Of a stretch of DNA of 34,144 bases, positions 1-9,630 are shown piece by piece. Position numbers and translations under genes: made by a program. This DNA is from Bacillus sp. SD088 (GTDB lineage Bacteria > Bacillota > Bacilli > Bacillales > Bacillaceae_C): the NCBI RefSeq assembly GCF_017355205.1, contig NZ_JADIJK010000039.1, positions 1-34,144 of the forward strand, read 5' to 3'. Under the pieces are notes generated by a model that saw nothing but the letters and a program-made list of their open reading frames with translations, was not told the origin of the DNA and made no database searches. How positions within the stretch are numbered: position 1 is the first letter of the stretch; each line of letters begins with the position of its first letter.

Positions 1-6
1 AACGAA

Positions 7-36
7 AGACACCCTCGTGAAGAGGGTGTCTTTTTT
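7..36 (+). terminator. Rho-independent terminator of an upstream transcript
   Basis: A 9-bp perfect stem (GACACCCTC at 8-16, GAGGGTGTC at 22-30) with a 5-nt loop is followed by six T residues. It closes a + strand transcription unit whose gene lies outside the window. In B. subtilis rRNA/tRNA genes lie upstream of ctsR, so an RNA operon is possible, but nothing here proves it. Confidence 0.9.
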
Positions 37-84
37 GTGGTTTACGAAATTATAAAATTGTAGCTTGTAATTTTGAGTTTTGTC

Positions 85-177
85 GTCTAGCTCCAGCGTC
101 CAGCGACTAGCAAACTTTCAGCTTCTGTTTGCGTAAGTGAACATCGGCTTATACTTCGCCGTGTATCCTTTATCTCG
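85..177 (+). repeat. Family 1 intergenic repeat, copy R1 (partial)
   Basis: This stretch starts with the family 5' module (TCTAGCTCCAGCG...) and continues with CATCGGCTTATACTTCGCC and GTGTATCCTTTATCT. It matches the reverse complement of 16753-16843 almost throughout. It lacks the central hairpins and the 3' module found at 18217 and 33721. Its right edge abuts the broken end of the minus-strand VOC gene fragment. Confidence 0.75.
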
Positions 178-420
178 TCAGAAGCTTAAAAAGTTTGTAC
201 AAAGTGTAATTATCTGCTGTGGAGTGAGTTGTAAGTCCGCAATTCCGGAGATGGGGGCTATTAATTTGCATCCAAGGTTTTTTTCATACCATTCTACTGA
301 CTTTTGTAAATCCGTAACAGGTATCCCAATACTTATTTCCTTCACCAAAAAGTTGCTTGAAATAGTCGTACTATTATTCACGGGCCACCGCTCCTCATGG
401 ATATTTAATTCAATTTCCAT
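178..420 (-). pseudogene. Truncated VOC (glyoxalase/bleomycin-resistance fold) gene
   Basis: The reading frame encodes about 80 residues from an ATG at 420. Residues 27-73 carry a typical VOC N-terminal half: KEISIGIPVTDLQKSVEWYE, then a KNLGCKL stretch and an LQLTPQQIITL strand. VOC domains normally run about 120-130 residues with a second beta-alpha-beta-beta-beta module; here the frame ends right after the third strand, where repeat R1 begins. The start has only a weak ribosome-binding site. I read it as a 3'-truncated, probably non-functional gene; the substrate of the intact protein cannot be told. Confidence 0.6.
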
Positions 421-436
421 TAAGTATAGGCCTTGA

Positions 437-720
437 ACATTAGATTGTAAACAAATTATTAATAACTGGGTTAGTGGCTAATATCCATCTATCTTTAAAC
501 CAACAAATTGCATGATTTTACCCTCAGATAAAGACAGATAATCTCATTCGCTCTTAAAGAAATGAAGAGGGATTAGCGACCAAGGAGCATATGCACTGAA
601 AGCAAAGGATACCTCATTACCGCATCTTCCCGGAGAGTGTCTGTATGAGACAAAGACTGCCCTCCCTAAAAGATGTTTTGATCTTAACAATTGTGGCTAA
701 AATATTGGTAATGGAAGACC
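437..720. other. Intergenic stretch with no recognised gene
   Basis: No convincing gene with a ribosome-binding site is seen on either strand. The minus strand from about 663 to 543 is open for roughly 40 codons without a start. GAGGG near 567-571 could pair with CCCTCCC near 660-666 on a long-range stem. I tried to match it to common riboswitch classes from memory and found no fit. Confidence 0.4.
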
Positions 721-721
721 G

Positions 722-775
722 TTGCCTTTTTATTATCTTTTCATGTATAATTAAGTCAAATATAGTCAAAGTCAA
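722..775 (+). promoter_or_regulatory. SigA-type promoter with CtsR operator for ctsR-mcsA-mcsB-clpC
   Basis: The -35 TTGCCT (722-727) and -10 TATAAT (746-751) are 18 nt apart. Just downstream, AGTCAAATATAGTCAAA (754-770) fits the known CtsR direct heptad repeat (RGTCAAA-NAN-RGTCAAA). A third partial half-site, GTCAA, follows at 771-775. Binding there would cover the transcription start, so the operon should be autorepressed by CtsR and derepressed by heat or protein stress, as in B. subtilis. Confidence 0.92.
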
Positions 776-808
776 TTAAGATAATAAACAAGGGAAGGAG
801 GCATGGTA

Positions 809-1270
809 ATGAGGAATATATCGGATATTATTGAAAACTATTTAAAAAAAGTCTTAGAATTAAGTGAAAAAGAAATTGTTGAGATTAAAAGAAGCGAAGT
901 TGCCGATAAATTTCAATGTGTCCCTTCCCAGATTAATTATGTAATCAATACCCGTTTTACAATAGAAAGAGGATATCTTGTTGAGAGTAAACGGGGGGGA
1001 GGCGGATATATTCGAATTTCTAAAGTACGTATACATGATAAATCCCATTTAATTGATCAACTATTTGCCTTAATAGATCTTCGAATTTCGCAGTCCAGTG
1101 CTCAAGATATTATTCTTCGCTTGGTTGAAGAGAGAATTGTGACGGAGAAAGAGGCTAGATTAATGTTAAGCGTTGTTGATCGCTCTGTTATTTATGTTGA
1201 ACTTCCGCTTCGAGATGAAATAAGAGCTAGAATGCTAAAAGCAATGCTTCAAGCTATAAAATACGAGTGA
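809..1270 (+). CDS. ctsR: Transcriptional repressor CtsR of class III stress genes
   Basis: The 153-residue protein matches the CtsR family over its full length (about 154 residues in B. subtilis). It is a dimeric winged-helix repressor of clp genes that loses DNA binding on heating and is then handled by McsB and ClpCP. The N-terminal helix-turn-helix (SEVADKFQCVPSQINYVINT) is followed by the glycine-rich wing RGGGG; the arginine before the glycines is residue 62, the position known to matter for DNA contact and for McsB phosphorylation. The C-terminal dimerisation domain (RLVEERIVTEKEARLMLSVV) is intact. An ATG at 803 is in frame, but AAGGAGG (795-801) lies only 1 nt before it and 7 nt before the ATG at 809, so 809 is preferred. 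Its operator lies at 754-775. Confidence 0.96.
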   Translation: MRNISDIIENYLKKVLELSEKEIVEIKRSEVADKFQCVPSQINYVINTRFTIERGYLVESKRGGGGYIRISKVRIHDKSHLIDQLFALIDLRISQSSAQDIILRLVEERIVTEKEARLMLSVVDRSVIYVELPLRDEIRARMLKAMLQAIKYE

Positions 1271-1289
1271 ATGAAGAAAGGGGAGCACA

Positions 1290-1838
1290 ATGATTTGTCA
1301 AGAATGTAAAGAGAGACCAGCCACATTGCATTTTACACAAGTTATAAATGGGGAAAAAACGACTATTCATCTCTGCGAAAGATGTGCCCAAGAAAAAGGA
1401 GAGTCATTTATGAATGAAGGTTCTGGAGCCTTTTCCTTCAATGACTTACTGGCAGGTTTATTAAATTTTGATTCAGCTCTACAACAAGTCAAGTCAAATA
1501 CCTCTCCTCCCGGCTCTATTCTTCAATGTGAAGTTTGTAAAATGACCTATCAGCAATTTGTTAAAGTTGGTCAATTTGGCTGTGCTCACTGCTACGAAAC
1601 ATTTAGAGAGCAATTAACCCCTATTTTAAAAAGGCTTCATACTGGAAATATTGAACATGGAGGAAAACTACCAAAAAGAATCGGCGGGTCTCTTCATATC
1701 AAAAAGCAGGTGCAAGAATTAAAAGGGGAATTACAATCGTTGATTGTAAATGAGGAATTTGAACAAGCCGCTAAAATACGTGATCAAATCCGCTCCTTGG
1801 AAAAAAATTATCAAGATGGGGAGGGAAATGAAGGATGA
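1290..1838 (+). CDS. mcsA: McsA, zinc-binding activator of McsB arginine kinase
   Basis: McsA binds and activates the protein-arginine kinase McsB and helps couple it to ClpC. Four CxxC pairs form the expected metal sites: C3/C6, C29/C32, C80/C83 and C98/C101. A UVR-type helical hairpin follows at about residues 140-175 ([26 protein letters not shown]), the same motif as in the ClpC middle domain. At 182 residues it has the family length. It sits 19 nt after ctsR with an AAAGGGGAG ribosome-binding site, and its stop overlaps the mcsB start (ATGA), which points to translational coupling of the two partners. Confidence 0.95.
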   Translation: MICQECKERPATLHFTQVINGEKTTIHLCERCAQEKGESFMNEGSGAFSFNDLLAGLLNFDSALQQVKSNTSPPGSILQCEVCKMTYQQFVKVGQFGCAHCYETFREQLTPILKRLHTGNIEHGGKLPKRIGGSLHIKKQVQELKGELQSLIVNEEFEQAAKIRDQIRSLEKNYQDGEGNEG

Positions 1839-2908
1839 GTCTAGAAAGATTTCTTAATAAGGCCGTCAGCTCATGGATGAGTGCAGATGGGTCTGAGGCA
1901 GATATTGTTCTGAGCTCCCGCATCCGTCTGGCAAGAAACTTGAAGGATTATAAATTTCCCACCTTGTTTGAAAATGAAGAAGCAAGGGAAATAGCAAGTA
2001 GATTGGACGAGGTTGTTCAAGCGGGCTATCTCAAAGCTTATGATGGTGTGGAATTCCTGCCAATTGAGCAGTTAAAACAATTAGAGAAAAAGGTGCTCGT
2101 AGAAAAGCATTTGATTAGCCCGCGGTTAGCTGGAGATTCATCTCATGGAGCTGTCATTTTATCAGAAAAGGAAGACCTGAGTATTATGATCAATGAAGAA
2201 GATCATATTCGAATTCAATGTTTATATTCAGGTCTACAAATTAAGGAAGCCTTAGATAAGGCTAATGTTGTAGATGATTTACTAGAAGAGCAATTTGATT
2301 ATGCTTTTGACGAAGGCTTAGGTTATTTGACTAGCTGTCCAACGAATGTGGGTACAGGTTTGAGAGCATCCGTGATGGTTCATTTGCCTGCGTTAGTTTT
2401 AACAAGACAAATGTCTCGTATTGTTCCCGCTATTAACCAACTTGGTCTAGTTGTAAGAGGGATTTATGGTGAGGGAACAGAGGCGCTGGGAAATATCTTT
2501 CAAATCTCTAATCAAATTACATTGGGGAAATCGGAAGAAGATATTGTAGATGATTTAGTGAGCATCGTTCAACAAATTATCACGCAGGAAAGATCCGCAA
2601 GGAAAGCATTAGTCAAAACATCGAACATACAATTAGAGGATAGAGTATTTCGCTCTTATGGAATTTTAGCGAACAGTCGTGTAATCGAAACAAAAGAAGC
2701 CGCTGAACGTTTATCTGATGTACGATTGGGCATAGATTTAGGATACATTAAACATTTATCAAGAAACATACTAAATGAATTAATGATTTTAACACAACCA
2801 GGTTTTCTTCAACAATATGCTGGTGGCCCACTACGCCCTGTTGAAAGAGACATAAAAAGGGCTACTTTTATTCGAGAACGGTTGAAAATGGAAGAGAAGG
2901 ATAGTTAG
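1835..2908 (+). CDS. mcsB: Protein-arginine kinase McsB
   Basis: McsB phosphorylates arginines in damaged proteins and in CtsR, marking them for ClpCP. The 357-residue protein has a phosphagen-kinase fold: the nucleotide-binding [12 protein letters not shown] (25-36) near the N terminus, the CPTNVGTG catalytic loop with catalytic Cys168, and the [12 protein letters not shown] segment. The C-terminal third (about 260-357) corresponds to the dimerisation and phosphoarginine-sensing domain. All features of an active kinase appear present. It overlaps mcsA by 4 nt and lies 11 nt before clpC, so kinase, activator and unfoldase are made together. Confidence 0.96.
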   Translation: MSLERFLNKAVSSWMSADGSEADIVLSSRIRLARNLKDYKFPTLFENEEAREIASRLDEVVQAGYLKAYDGVEFLPIEQLKQLEKKVLVEKHLISPRLAGDSSHGAVILSEKEDLSIMINEEDHIRIQCLYSGLQIKEALDKANVVDDLLEEQFDYAFDEGLGYLTSCPTNVGTGLRASVMVHLPALVLTRQMSRIVPAINQLGLVVRGIYGEGTEALGNIFQISNQITLGKSEEDIVDDLVSIVQQIITQERSARKALVKTSNIQLEDRVFRSYGILANSRVIETKEAAERLSDVRLGIDLGYIKHLSRNILNELMILTQPGFLQQYAGGPLRPVERDIKRATFIRERLKMEEKDS

Positions 2909-2919
2909 GAGGAGATTAT

Positions 2920-5355
2920 ATGATGTTTGGACGTTTTACTGAAAGAGCACAGAAGGTTTTAGCCTTATCCCAGGAGGAGGCATTACGTCTTGGGCATAGC
3001 AATATTGGAACCGAACATATTTTGTTAGGACTTGTAAGAGAAGGGGAAGGTATTGCAGCTAAAGCGTTGTATGGACTTGCATTAAGCCCTGAAAAGATTC
3101 AAAAAGAAGTGGAAAATCTAATTGGTAGAGGAAATGAACAATCACAAGATCTACACTATACACCTCGTGCAAAAAAGGTGATTGAATTATCGATGGATGA
3201 GGCAAGGAAATTAGGTCATTCCTATGTAGGAACGGAACATATATTATTAGGTCTAATTCGAGAAGGAGAAGGCGTGGCAGCCCGAGTCTTGACTAATTTA
3301 GGTGTTAGTCTAAATAAGGCACGGCAGCAAGTGCTGCAATTGCTGGGAAATAATGAAGCCAATACTCATGGAGCCAGTTCCTCTTCTAGTGCGAATACGC
3401 CAACCCTTGATAGTTTGGCTCGTGATTTAACGGCGATCGCAAAAGAGGGAACGCTCGATCCGGTTATAGGGAGAAGTAAGGAAATCCAAAGAGTAATAGA
3501 AGTTTTGAGTAGAAGAACAAAAAACAACCCAGTTCTAATCGGGGAGCCAGGTGTTGGAAAGACAGCTATCGCTGAGGGGCTAGCCCAACAAATTATTCAA
3601 AATGAAGTACCGGAGATCCTGAGAGAAAAACGTGTCATGACTTTAGATATGGGAACAGTAGTAGCAGGCACGAAATATCGAGGAGAATTTGAGGACCGTT
3701 TAAAAAAGGTGATGGATGAAATTCGCCAGGCTGGTAATATTATTCTATTTATCGATGAGCTTCATACTTTAATCGGTGCAGGAGGAGCTGAAGGAGCGAT
3801 CGATGCTTCGAATATTTTAAAACCATCTCTTGCTCGTGGGGAATTACAATGTATTGGGGCAACAACGCTAGATGAATATCGAAAATATATCGAAAAAGAT
3901 GCGGCTCTTGAACGACGTTTCCAACCGATCCAAGTCGATGAACCAACCACTGAAGAATCTATACAAATATTGGCAGGCCTTCGTGATCGTTATGAAGCCC
4001 ACCATCGCGTCACAATTACGGATGAGGCGATTGAGGCTGCTGTGCAATTATCAGACCGATATATTTCTGACCGATTCTTACCAGATAAGGCTATTGATTT
4101 AATTGATGAGGCAGGTTCTAAAGTGAGACTCCGTTCTTATACAACCCCCCCGAATTTAAAAGAACTTGAATTAAAACTTGAAACAACCCGCAAGGAAAAG
4201 GATGCTGCTGTTCAAAGTCAGGAATTTGAAAAAGCTGCTTCGTTACGAGATACAGAACAGCGACTTCGTGAAAAACTTGAAAAAACGAAGAAAACTTGGA
4301 AGGAAAAGCAAGGCCAGGAAAACAGTGAAGTCACGATGGAAGATATCGCTCAAGTTGTATCAAGCTGGACTGGGGTTCCTGTTTCAAAAATTGCTGCTAC
4401 TGAGACAGAAAAGCTGCTGAAGCTTGAGGAAATACTTCATTCAAGGGTGATCGGCCAAGAAGAGGCAGTGAAGGCTGTAGCGAAGGCTGTGAGACGAGCG
4501 AGAGCTGGATTGAAGGATCCGAAAAGGCCGATTGGCTCCTTTATTTTCCTAGGGCCGACAGGTGTCGGAAAAACAGAATTGGGCAGAACCCTTGCTGAAG
4601 CCATGTTTGGTGATGAAGATGCGATGATTCGTATCGATATGTCCGAATACATGGAAAAGCATTCTACTTCGCGGCTTGTTGGTTCACCTCCAGGATATGT
4701 TGGGTTTGAAGAGGGTGGACAGTTAACGGAAAAAGTCAGAAGGAAACCTTATTCGGTTATATTACTTGACGAAATTGAAAAGGCACATCCAGATGTATTT
4801 AATATTTTACTTCAAGTCCTTGAGGATGGCCGTTTAACAGATTCGAAAGGCAGAACGGTTGATTTCCGCAATACCGTTTTAATCCTCACCTCAAATGTTG
4901 GGGCGGAGGCGTTACGAAGGAATAAATATGTTGGATTCAGTATTCAAGATGGAGAACAGGATTATAAGGACATGAAAGGGAAAGTAATGGAAGAACTGAA
5001 AAAGGCTTTCCGTCCAGAATTTTTAAATAGAATTGATGAAATCATCGTTTTCCATGCCTTAGAAAAACCACAGTTAAAAGAAATTGTGACTTTACTGGCA
5101 GATCAATTAGTCAAGCGTTTGGCTGAACAAAATATGCATCTTGAAATAACAGAAACAGCAAAAGATAAGATTGCCGAGGAAGGATTTGATCCTGAATACG
5201 GAGCAAGACCATTAAAAAGAGCGATACAGAAAATAGTAGAGGATCGTTTATCGGAAGAATTGCTAAAAGGGGCGATTACTCCAGGACAACAGATTGTAGT
5301 GGATGTAGAGAAGGGAGAATTAACGGTCAAAACCAAGGAAAAAACGATCTCTTAG
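2920..5355 (+). CDS. clpC: ATP-dependent Clp protease unfoldase subunit ClpC
   Basis: ClpC is the HSP100 AAA+ unfoldase that feeds substrates, including phosphoarginine-tagged ones, to ClpP. In order it has two N-terminal Clp repeats (about 1-150, each with [16 protein letters not shown] or close), AAA-1 with Walker A GEPGVGKT (208-215) and Walker B ILFIDEL, a coiled-coil middle domain with a UVR motif (about 425-460) where adaptors such as MecA dock, and AAA-2 with Walker A GPTGVGKT (545-552) and [17 protein letters not shown] tripeptide at 671-673 is the ClpP-docking loop. Length is 811 residues, as in the family. An AGGAGG site at 2907-2912 is 7 nt before the first of two consecutive ATG codons. 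Confidence 0.98.
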   Translation: MMFGRFTERAQKVLALSQEEALRLGHSNIGTEHILLGLVREGEGIAAKALYGLALSPEKIQKEVENLIGRGNEQSQDLHYTPRAKKVIELSMDEARKLGHSYVGTEHILLGLIREGEGVAARVLTNLGVSLNKARQQVLQLLGNNEANTHGASSSSSANTPTLDSLARDLTAIAKEGTLDPVIGRSKEIQRVIEVLSRRTKNNPVLIGEPGVGKTAIAEGLAQQIIQNEVPEILREKRVMTLDMGTVVAGTKYRGEFEDRLKKVMDEIRQAGNIILFIDELHTLIGAGGAEGAIDASNILKPSLARGELQCIGATTLDEYRKYIEKDAALERRFQPIQVDEPTTEESIQILAGLRDRYEAHHRVTITDEAIEAAVQLSDRYISDRFLPDKAIDLIDEAGSKVRLRSYTTPPNLKELELKLETTRKEKDAAVQSQEFEKAASLRDTEQRLREKLEKTKKTWKEKQGQENSEVTMEDIAQVVSSWTGVPVSKIAATETEKLLKLEEILHSRVIGQEEAVKAVAKAVRRARAGLKDPKRPIGSFIFLGPTGVGKTELGRTLAEAMFGDEDAMIRIDMSEYMEKHSTSRLVGSPPGYVGFEEGGQLTEKVRRKPYSVILLDEIEKAHPDVFNILLQVLEDGRLTDSKGRTVDFRNTVLILTSNVGAEALRRNKYVGFSIQDGEQDYKDMKGKVMEELKKAFRPEFLNRIDEIIVFHALEKPQLKEIVTLLADQLVKRLAEQNMHLEITETAKDKIAEEGFDPEYGARPLKRAIQKIVEDRLSEELLKGAITPGQQIVVDVEKGELTVKTKEKTIS

Positions 5356-5426
5356 ATGCTAGTAACAGGATATAAAGCGGGATGTATTAGAAATGGTTTT
5401 CATGTCGATCCCAATATTTACAGGAG

Positions 5427-5464
5427 CGGGGTACGAGTTTTTTGAAAGTACCTCGTTTCTTTAT
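5427..5464 (+). terminator. Likely terminator of the ctsR-clpC operon
   Basis: An 8-bp stem (CGGGGTAC at 5427-5434, GTACCTCG at 5448-5455, one G-T pair) with a 13-nt loop is followed by TTTCTTTAT. It would end the heat-shock operon 70 nt after clpC. The long loop and interrupted T-tract suggest incomplete termination. Confidence 0.6.
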
Positions 5465-5578
5465 AGATTTTCATTACTTCAGTAATCATCAAAAAGTATG
5501 GAATCAGGCATGAAAATTTTCAAAATACAAGACTTTTGGCCACATCAATTCTGCCCCCCTGCAGATTCCTGAGAAGAC

Positions 5579-5610
5579 TGGATGTTGGTTAGAACGGTGT
5601 TGTGCTTTTC
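5579..5610 (+). repeat. Fragment of family 1 repeat in the clpC-radA spacer
   Basis: The stretch GGATGTTGGTTAGAACGGTG followed by TTGTGCTTTTC resembles the minus strand of 16715-16743 (GGATGTTGGTCAGAACGACG, then TTGCGC) joined to the family 3' end GCTTTTC. It appears to be a decayed, internally deleted copy. The rest of the 291-nt clpC-radA spacer shows only the hairpin at 5427 and no gene. Confidence 0.5.
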
Positions 5611-5646
5611 ATTTACTTTAAATGATTTTAGGAGATGGGGAAATAA

Positions 5647-7017
5647 ATGGCCAAGAAAAAAACAAAGTTTATGTGTCAATCTTGTGGATACGAATCTGCT
5701 AAATGGATGGGACGTTGTCCAGGATGCGGGGAATGGAATCAGATGGTGGAAGAAATGAATATTGTTGGTAAACAACCGAGACACTCATTTCAACATACCG
5801 ATCCAAACCATCAATCGAAGGCAACTTCGATTTCTTCCATTGAGACGAAAAGAGAGCCAAGAGTCACGACTGAAATGAAAGAGTTAAATCGTGTTTTAGG
5901 TGGAGGCGTTGTTGCAGGATCTCTTGTTTTGATCGGAGGAGATCCGGGAATTGGAAAATCAACTTTATTGCTTCAAGTATCTGCCCAGTTAGCTAAGACA
6001 GACCAAAAGGTACTATATATTTCTGGAGAAGAGTCGATTAGGCAAACGAAGCTGCGTGCAGATCGATTAGATGTCTCCTCGTCAGAACTTTATATCTATG
6101 CAGAAACGAACTTAGAAGCTATTCATTTAACGATAGACGAAATTTCACCACAATTTGTAGTGATTGACTCGATTCAAACCGTCTATCATCCTGAGGTGAC
6201 ATCTGCACCCGGAAGTGTTTCTCAAGTACGGGAATGTACATCAGAGTTAATGAGAATCGCAAAGACAAAAGGAATCGCTATTTTTATAGTTGGACATGTC
6301 ACAAAAGAGGGGGCCATAGCAGGTCCGCGTTTGTTAGAACATATGGTCGATACTGTTCTCTACTTCGAAGGTGAGCGTCACCACACATATAGAATTTTAC
6401 GGGCTGTAAAAAACCGTTTTGGATCAACAAATGAAATGGGGATTTTTGAAATGAAGGAGTCAGGTCTTACGGAAGTAGAGAATCCGTCAGAAATCTTCCT
6501 TGAAGAGCGTTCAAAAGGAGCATCAGGCTCTACAGTTGTCGCTTCTATGGAAGGAACAAGGCCTGTACTAGTCGAAATCCAAGCGTTGATTTCACCTACT
6601 AGTTTTGGGAATCCACGGCGAATGGCAACAGGGATTGACCACAATCGTGTGTCATTATTAATGGCTGTATTAGAAAAGCGGGTCGGGTTATTATTGCAAA
6701 ACCAAGATGCTTATTTAAAAGCGGCTGGTGGAGTGAAGTTGGATGAGCCTGCGATTGACTTAGCAGTTGCGATTAGTATTGCTTCTAGTTTTCGTGACCA
6801 ACCGACTAGAGCAACAGATTGTATGATTGGAGAAGTTGGCTTAACAGGTGAAGTCCGGCGCGTCTCAAGAATTGAGCAAAGAGTACAAGAAGCGGCAAAG
6901 CTAGGATTTGAACGAATTATTATTCCTGAAAATAATTTAGGCGGTTGGACAATTCCGGCTGGGGTTAAAGTTATTGGTGTGAAGTCGGTAGGAGATGCCT
7001 TGCAACAAATTTTTTAG
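5647..7017 (+). CDS. radA: DNA repair ATPase RadA (Sms)
   Basis: RadA is a RecA-like ATPase/helicase that drives branch migration of recombination intermediates in repair and transformation. The N-terminal four-cysteine zinc finger (C10, C13, C24, C27) is followed by Walker [11 protein letters not shown] (97-106), the RadA signature KNRFG (255-259) and a C-terminal Lon-protease-like domain (about 270-456). The 456-residue length is normal. The start follows AGGAGATGGGG with suitable spacing. In B. subtilis RadA is transcribed with disA and interacts with DisA; here the next gene is yacL, so that partner is not encoded beside it. Confidence 0.97.
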   Translation: MAKKKTKFMCQSCGYESAKWMGRCPGCGEWNQMVEEMNIVGKQPRHSFQHTDPNHQSKATSISSIETKREPRVTTEMKELNRVLGGGVVAGSLVLIGGDPGIGKSTLLLQVSAQLAKTDQKVLYISGEESIRQTKLRADRLDVSSSELYIYAETNLEAIHLTIDEISPQFVVIDSIQTVYHPEVTSAPGSVSQVRECTSELMRIAKTKGIAIFIVGHVTKEGAIAGPRLLEHMVDTVLYFEGERHHTYRILRAVKNRFGSTNEMGIFEMKESGLTEVENPSEIFLEERSKGASGSTVVASMEGTRPVLVEIQALISPTSFGNPRRMATGIDHNRVSLLMAVLEKRVGLLLQNQDAYLKAAGGVKLDEPAIDLAVAISIASSFRDQPTRATDCMIGEVGLTGEVRRVSRIEQRVQEAAKLGFERIIIPENNLGGWTIPAGVKVIGVKSVGDALQQIF

Positions 7018-7220
7018 TGTGAGATTACTTAATGGTTTTACCTCGGTGAAACCGTCTGTAAAGTCCTATTTCAGATGATAAGACTCTAATTGGCGATAAC
7101 GCCCTGATAAATCTCGCTTTATAAAAACGGAAAGAATGGATGGGATTCATGGGAGGAATACAGAACTTTTGGGTTTTAAAATGTGTTGATTGTTTATAAT
7201 GATTAAAAGGAGGTGAAAGT
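7018..7220. other. radA-yacL spacer; disA absent
   Basis: This 203-nt spacer lies where the roughly 1.1-kb disA gene sits in B. subtilis. I read it in all frames and found no fragment resembling DisA start, catalytic (DGA, RHR) or C-terminal helix-hairpin-helix sequences. It contains a stable hairpin at 7034-7053 (GGTTTTACC/GGTGAAACC) with no T-tract after it, and a candidate promoter for yacL near its end. Confidence 0.75.
7172..7200 (+). promoter_or_regulatory. Candidate promoter for yacL
   Basis: A perfect -10 TATAAT (7195-7200) sits 20 nt before the yacL start codon. The element 17 nt upstream (GGTTTT, 7172-7177) is a poor -35, so this is only a candidate. The -10 is also close to the ribosome-binding site, which would give a very short leader. 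Confidence 0.35.
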
Positions 7221-8315
7221 ATGCTAAAAAGAATTGTGCAAGCCTGTATTTTACTATTGGGTGGAACACTCGGAATTTTCCTATTACCTTTATTGCTAAA
7301 ATTGGTGACTTTAGATCATGTTGTTTTAATTAATAATCCGTATATAACGGCTTTACTTGGTGCTATTATTTTTTATCTTATTACTTTTTGGACTGTCAAT
7401 CCAATCGTGAATTTTGTAAAGCGAATTGAGGATGTGCTTGTGAAGGCCCCCATTACGGATATTTTATTTGGAAGTCTCGGCCTTGGTTTTGGTTTATTGC
7501 TAGCTTATTTAATGGGTCTTGCGATTAATCAAATGCAAATTCCTATTCTTGATACGTTCGTTCCCATCCTGTTAACTTTATTGCTCGGTTATCTCGGCTT
7601 TCAAGTTGGTTTTAAGAAACGTGATGAATTAACTAGCTTCTTTCAAAATCGAGGCGGGAAAAAACGAGGGGAGGAAGCTCAAGAAGCGAAAAAGGAACAA
7701 GTCTCCAATCGTATGAAAATTTTGGATACAAGTGTTATAATCGATGGAAGGATTGCTGATATTTGCCAAACAGGCTTTCTAGACGGTATTATTGTGATTC
7801 CCCTTTTCGTATTAGAAGAGCTGCAACACATTGCGGATTCATCGGATTCTTTGAAACGTAACCGCGGAAGACGTGGCCTGGATATATTAAATCGCATCCA
7901 AAAAGAAGTGAATATCAATGTGGAAATGTATGATGGCGACTTTGAGGATATCCAAGAGGTGGATAGCAAATTAGTCAAGCTGGCGAAACTCATGGACGGA
8001 ACGGTTGTAACCAATGATTTTAATTTAAACAAAGTCTGTGAATTTCAAAATGTGAAGGTCTTAAATATTAACGATTTAGCGAATGCGGTCAAGCCTGTTG
8101 TCCTTCCTGGTGAAGAATTAAACGTTCAGGTGATTAAAGATGGAAAAGAGTACAATCAAGGTGTCGCTTATTTAGACGATGGCACGATGATTGTTGTCGA
8201 AGAAGGTAGAAATTATATCGGCAAAAGAATAGATGTAATTGTCACAAGTGTTTTGCAAACTTCAGCAGGACGAATGATTTTTGCGAAGCCGAAATTAATG
8301 GAGACGGCATTGTAA
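7221..8315 (+). CDS. yacL: Membrane-anchored PIN-TRAM domain protein YacL
   Basis: The 364-residue protein has four N-terminal membrane helices (about 6-27, 40-62, 80-103, 108-130), a charged linker (132-160), a PIN-like nuclease domain from about 166 with acidic residues at D169, in VLEELQ and in TNDFN, and a C-terminal TRAM RNA-binding domain (about 295-360, [12 protein letters not shown] to RMIFAKP). The architecture suggests an RNase working at the inner face of the membrane. Its substrate is not known from the sequence. A strong AAAGGAGGTG site precedes the ATG. Its usual neighbour disA is missing upstream. Confidence 0.93.
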   Translation: MLKRIVQACILLLGGTLGIFLLPLLLKLVTLDHVVLINNPYITALLGAIIFYLITFWTVNPIVNFVKRIEDVLVKAPITDILFGSLGLGFGLLLAYLMGLAINQMQIPILDTFVPILLTLLLGYLGFQVGFKKRDELTSFFQNRGGKKRGEEAQEAKKEQVSNRMKILDTSVIIDGRIADICQTGFLDGIIVIPLFVLEELQHIADSSDSLKRNRGRRGLDILNRIQKEVNINVEMYDGDFEDIQEVDSKLVKLAKLMDGTVVTNDFNLNKVCEFQNVKVLNINDLANAVKPVVLPGEELNVQVIKDGKEYNQGVAYLDDGTMIVVEEGRNYIGKRIDVIVTSVLQTSAGRMIFAKPKLMETAL

Positions 8316-8334
8316 GACAGGGGATTTTTAAGAG

Positions 8335-9018
8335 ATGAATTATCAAGTGATCATTCCGGCTGCTGGATTAGGACAGAGAATGAGGGCTGGAATTAATAAA
8401 CTTCTTCTAAAATTAGAAGATCGACCTATTATTTTGCATACACTCGATCTTTTTATTCAAGATCCGAATTGCCAAAAAATTATAGTAGTGATCAATGAAA
8501 GTGATCAGGATTTTTTTGAAGCTCATTTACAAAAACACCAGTGGGAAAAGATGATCCTTGCTGAAGGGGGAAAAGAGCGGCAATATAGCGTTTTAAATGG
8601 TCTAGAAGTAGCGGATCCTGAAGGCGTCATTCTTGTGCATGATGGAGCTCGTCCCTTTATTAAAAAGACGATCATCACCCAGTTGGTACAATCTGCTGTT
8701 CAAACCGGAGCGGCTATCGCGGCCGTTCCAGTTAAAGATACGATTAAAAAAACGGAAGGCCTTCAAGTGGTTGAAACCATTGATCGCTCTAGCTTGTGGC
8801 AAGTTCAAACCCCACAAGCTTTTCGTTTTTCACTCTTATACGAGGCGCATAAGCAAGCTGAAAGTGATCAATTCCTTGGTACTGATGACTCTTCTCTTGT
8901 GGAGCGGATCGGGCATGCTGTGCAAATTGTTCAGAGTGATTATGATAATATTAAAATAACAACGCCAGAGGATCTTTTCTTTGCCAAGGCCATTATTGAA
9001 AAACGCCTTAAAGGTTAA
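8335..9018 (+). CDS. ispD: 2-C-methyl-D-erythritol 4-phosphate cytidylyltransferase IspD
   Basis: IspD joins CTP and MEP to give CDP-ME in the MEP isoprenoid pathway. The CTP-binding loop [10 protein letters not shown] with GINK (residues 7-21) and the VHDGARPF motif (101-108) are in place, as is the C-terminal [10 protein letters not shown] segment. Length is 227 residues, normal for the family. It starts 19 nt after yacL with an AGGGGA ribosome-binding site and runs into ispF, the enzyme two steps later in the same pathway. Confidence 0.96.
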   Translation: MNYQVIIPAAGLGQRMRAGINKLLLKLEDRPIILHTLDLFIQDPNCQKIIVVINESDQDFFEAHLQKHQWEKMILAEGGKERQYSVLNGLEVADPEGVILVHDGARPFIKKTIITQLVQSAVQTGAAIAAVPVKDTIKKTEGLQVVETIDRSSLWQVQTPQAFRFSLLYEAHKQAESDQFLGTDDSSLVERIGHAVQIVQSDYDNIKITTPEDLFFAKAIIEKRLKG

Positions 9019-9050
9019 GGATTAAAGTTGAAAAGGAAGAGGGAGAAGAC

Positions 9051-9530
9051 ATGTTAAGAATTGGACAAGGATTTGATGTTCACCAATTCGCAGAGGATCG
9101 CCCGCTTATTATCGGGGGGATTACCATTCCGCATGAAAAAGGGCTTATCGGTCATTCAGATGCGGATGTTCTATTACATACGATAGCGGATGCATGTTTG
9201 GGAGCGATTGGTGAAGGAGATATTGGTCATCATTTTCCTGATACAGACCCGGATTTTAAAGATGCTGATTCGGCAAAATTGTTGGAACAGGTCTGGAAGT
9301 TTGTGACTGAACGTGGATATACGCTTGCTAATCTTGATTGTACAATTATGGCTCAAAAGCCCAAAATGGCTCCTCATATTGAGAAAATGAAAAAGCGGAT
9401 TGCTCAATTGTTAGAAGCGAATGAAGAACAAATTAATGTAAAAGCTACTACGACAGAGACACTTGGATTTGTGGGGAGAGAAGAAGGTATCGCCTCTATG
9501 GCGGTTGTGCTCCTCCAAAAGCAATCATAA
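9051..9530 (+). CDS. ispF: 2-C-methyl-D-erythritol 2,4-cyclodiphosphate synthase IspF
   Basis: IspF cyclises CDP-ME 2-phosphate to ME-cPP with loss of CMP. The zinc ligands D9, H11 (GFDVHQF) and H43 ([15 protein letters not shown]) and the late [15 protein letters not shown] motif are visible. At 159 residues it is the usual length and forms trimers in the family. It lies 32 nt after ispD with an AAGAGGGAG site, so the two are co-transcribed. Confidence 0.97.
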   Translation: MLRIGQGFDVHQFAEDRPLIIGGITIPHEKGLIGHSDADVLLHTIADACLGAIGEGDIGHHFPDTDPDFKDADSAKLLEQVWKFVTERGYTLANLDCTIMAQKPKMAPHIEKMKKRIAQLLEANEEQINVKATTTETLGFVGREEGIASMAVVLLQKQS

Positions 9531-9630
9531 GAGGCTGCTTATATTTCCCTCTGCAAAATAGTTAGCCAGAAATGGACAAAAATAGTGTACAATAGAATTT
9601 GTGAATTTTAGTCTTTAGGAGGCATGCAGG

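Noticed and set aside
137-436. 99-codon + strand open frame in the first kilobase
   Set aside because: It overlaps the VOC fragment on the other strand, starts within repeat R1, has no ribosome-binding site and resembles no family.
3749-3950. Minus-strand open frames inside clpC
   Set aside because: They are by-products of clpC codon use: no ribosome-binding site and no recognisable protein. The same holds for antisense frames inside mcsB, radA, gltX, cysS, rpoB, rpoC, fusA and tuf.
7034-7053. Hairpin GGTTTTACC/GGTGAAACC after radA as a terminator
   Set aside because: It is stable but not followed by a T run, so it is noted only as a hairpin.
9562-9593. gltX promoter with -10 TACAAT at 9588
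   Set aside because: The best -35 choices (TTAGCC at 20 nt, TGGACA at 9 nt) have wrong spacing; not supported enough to list.
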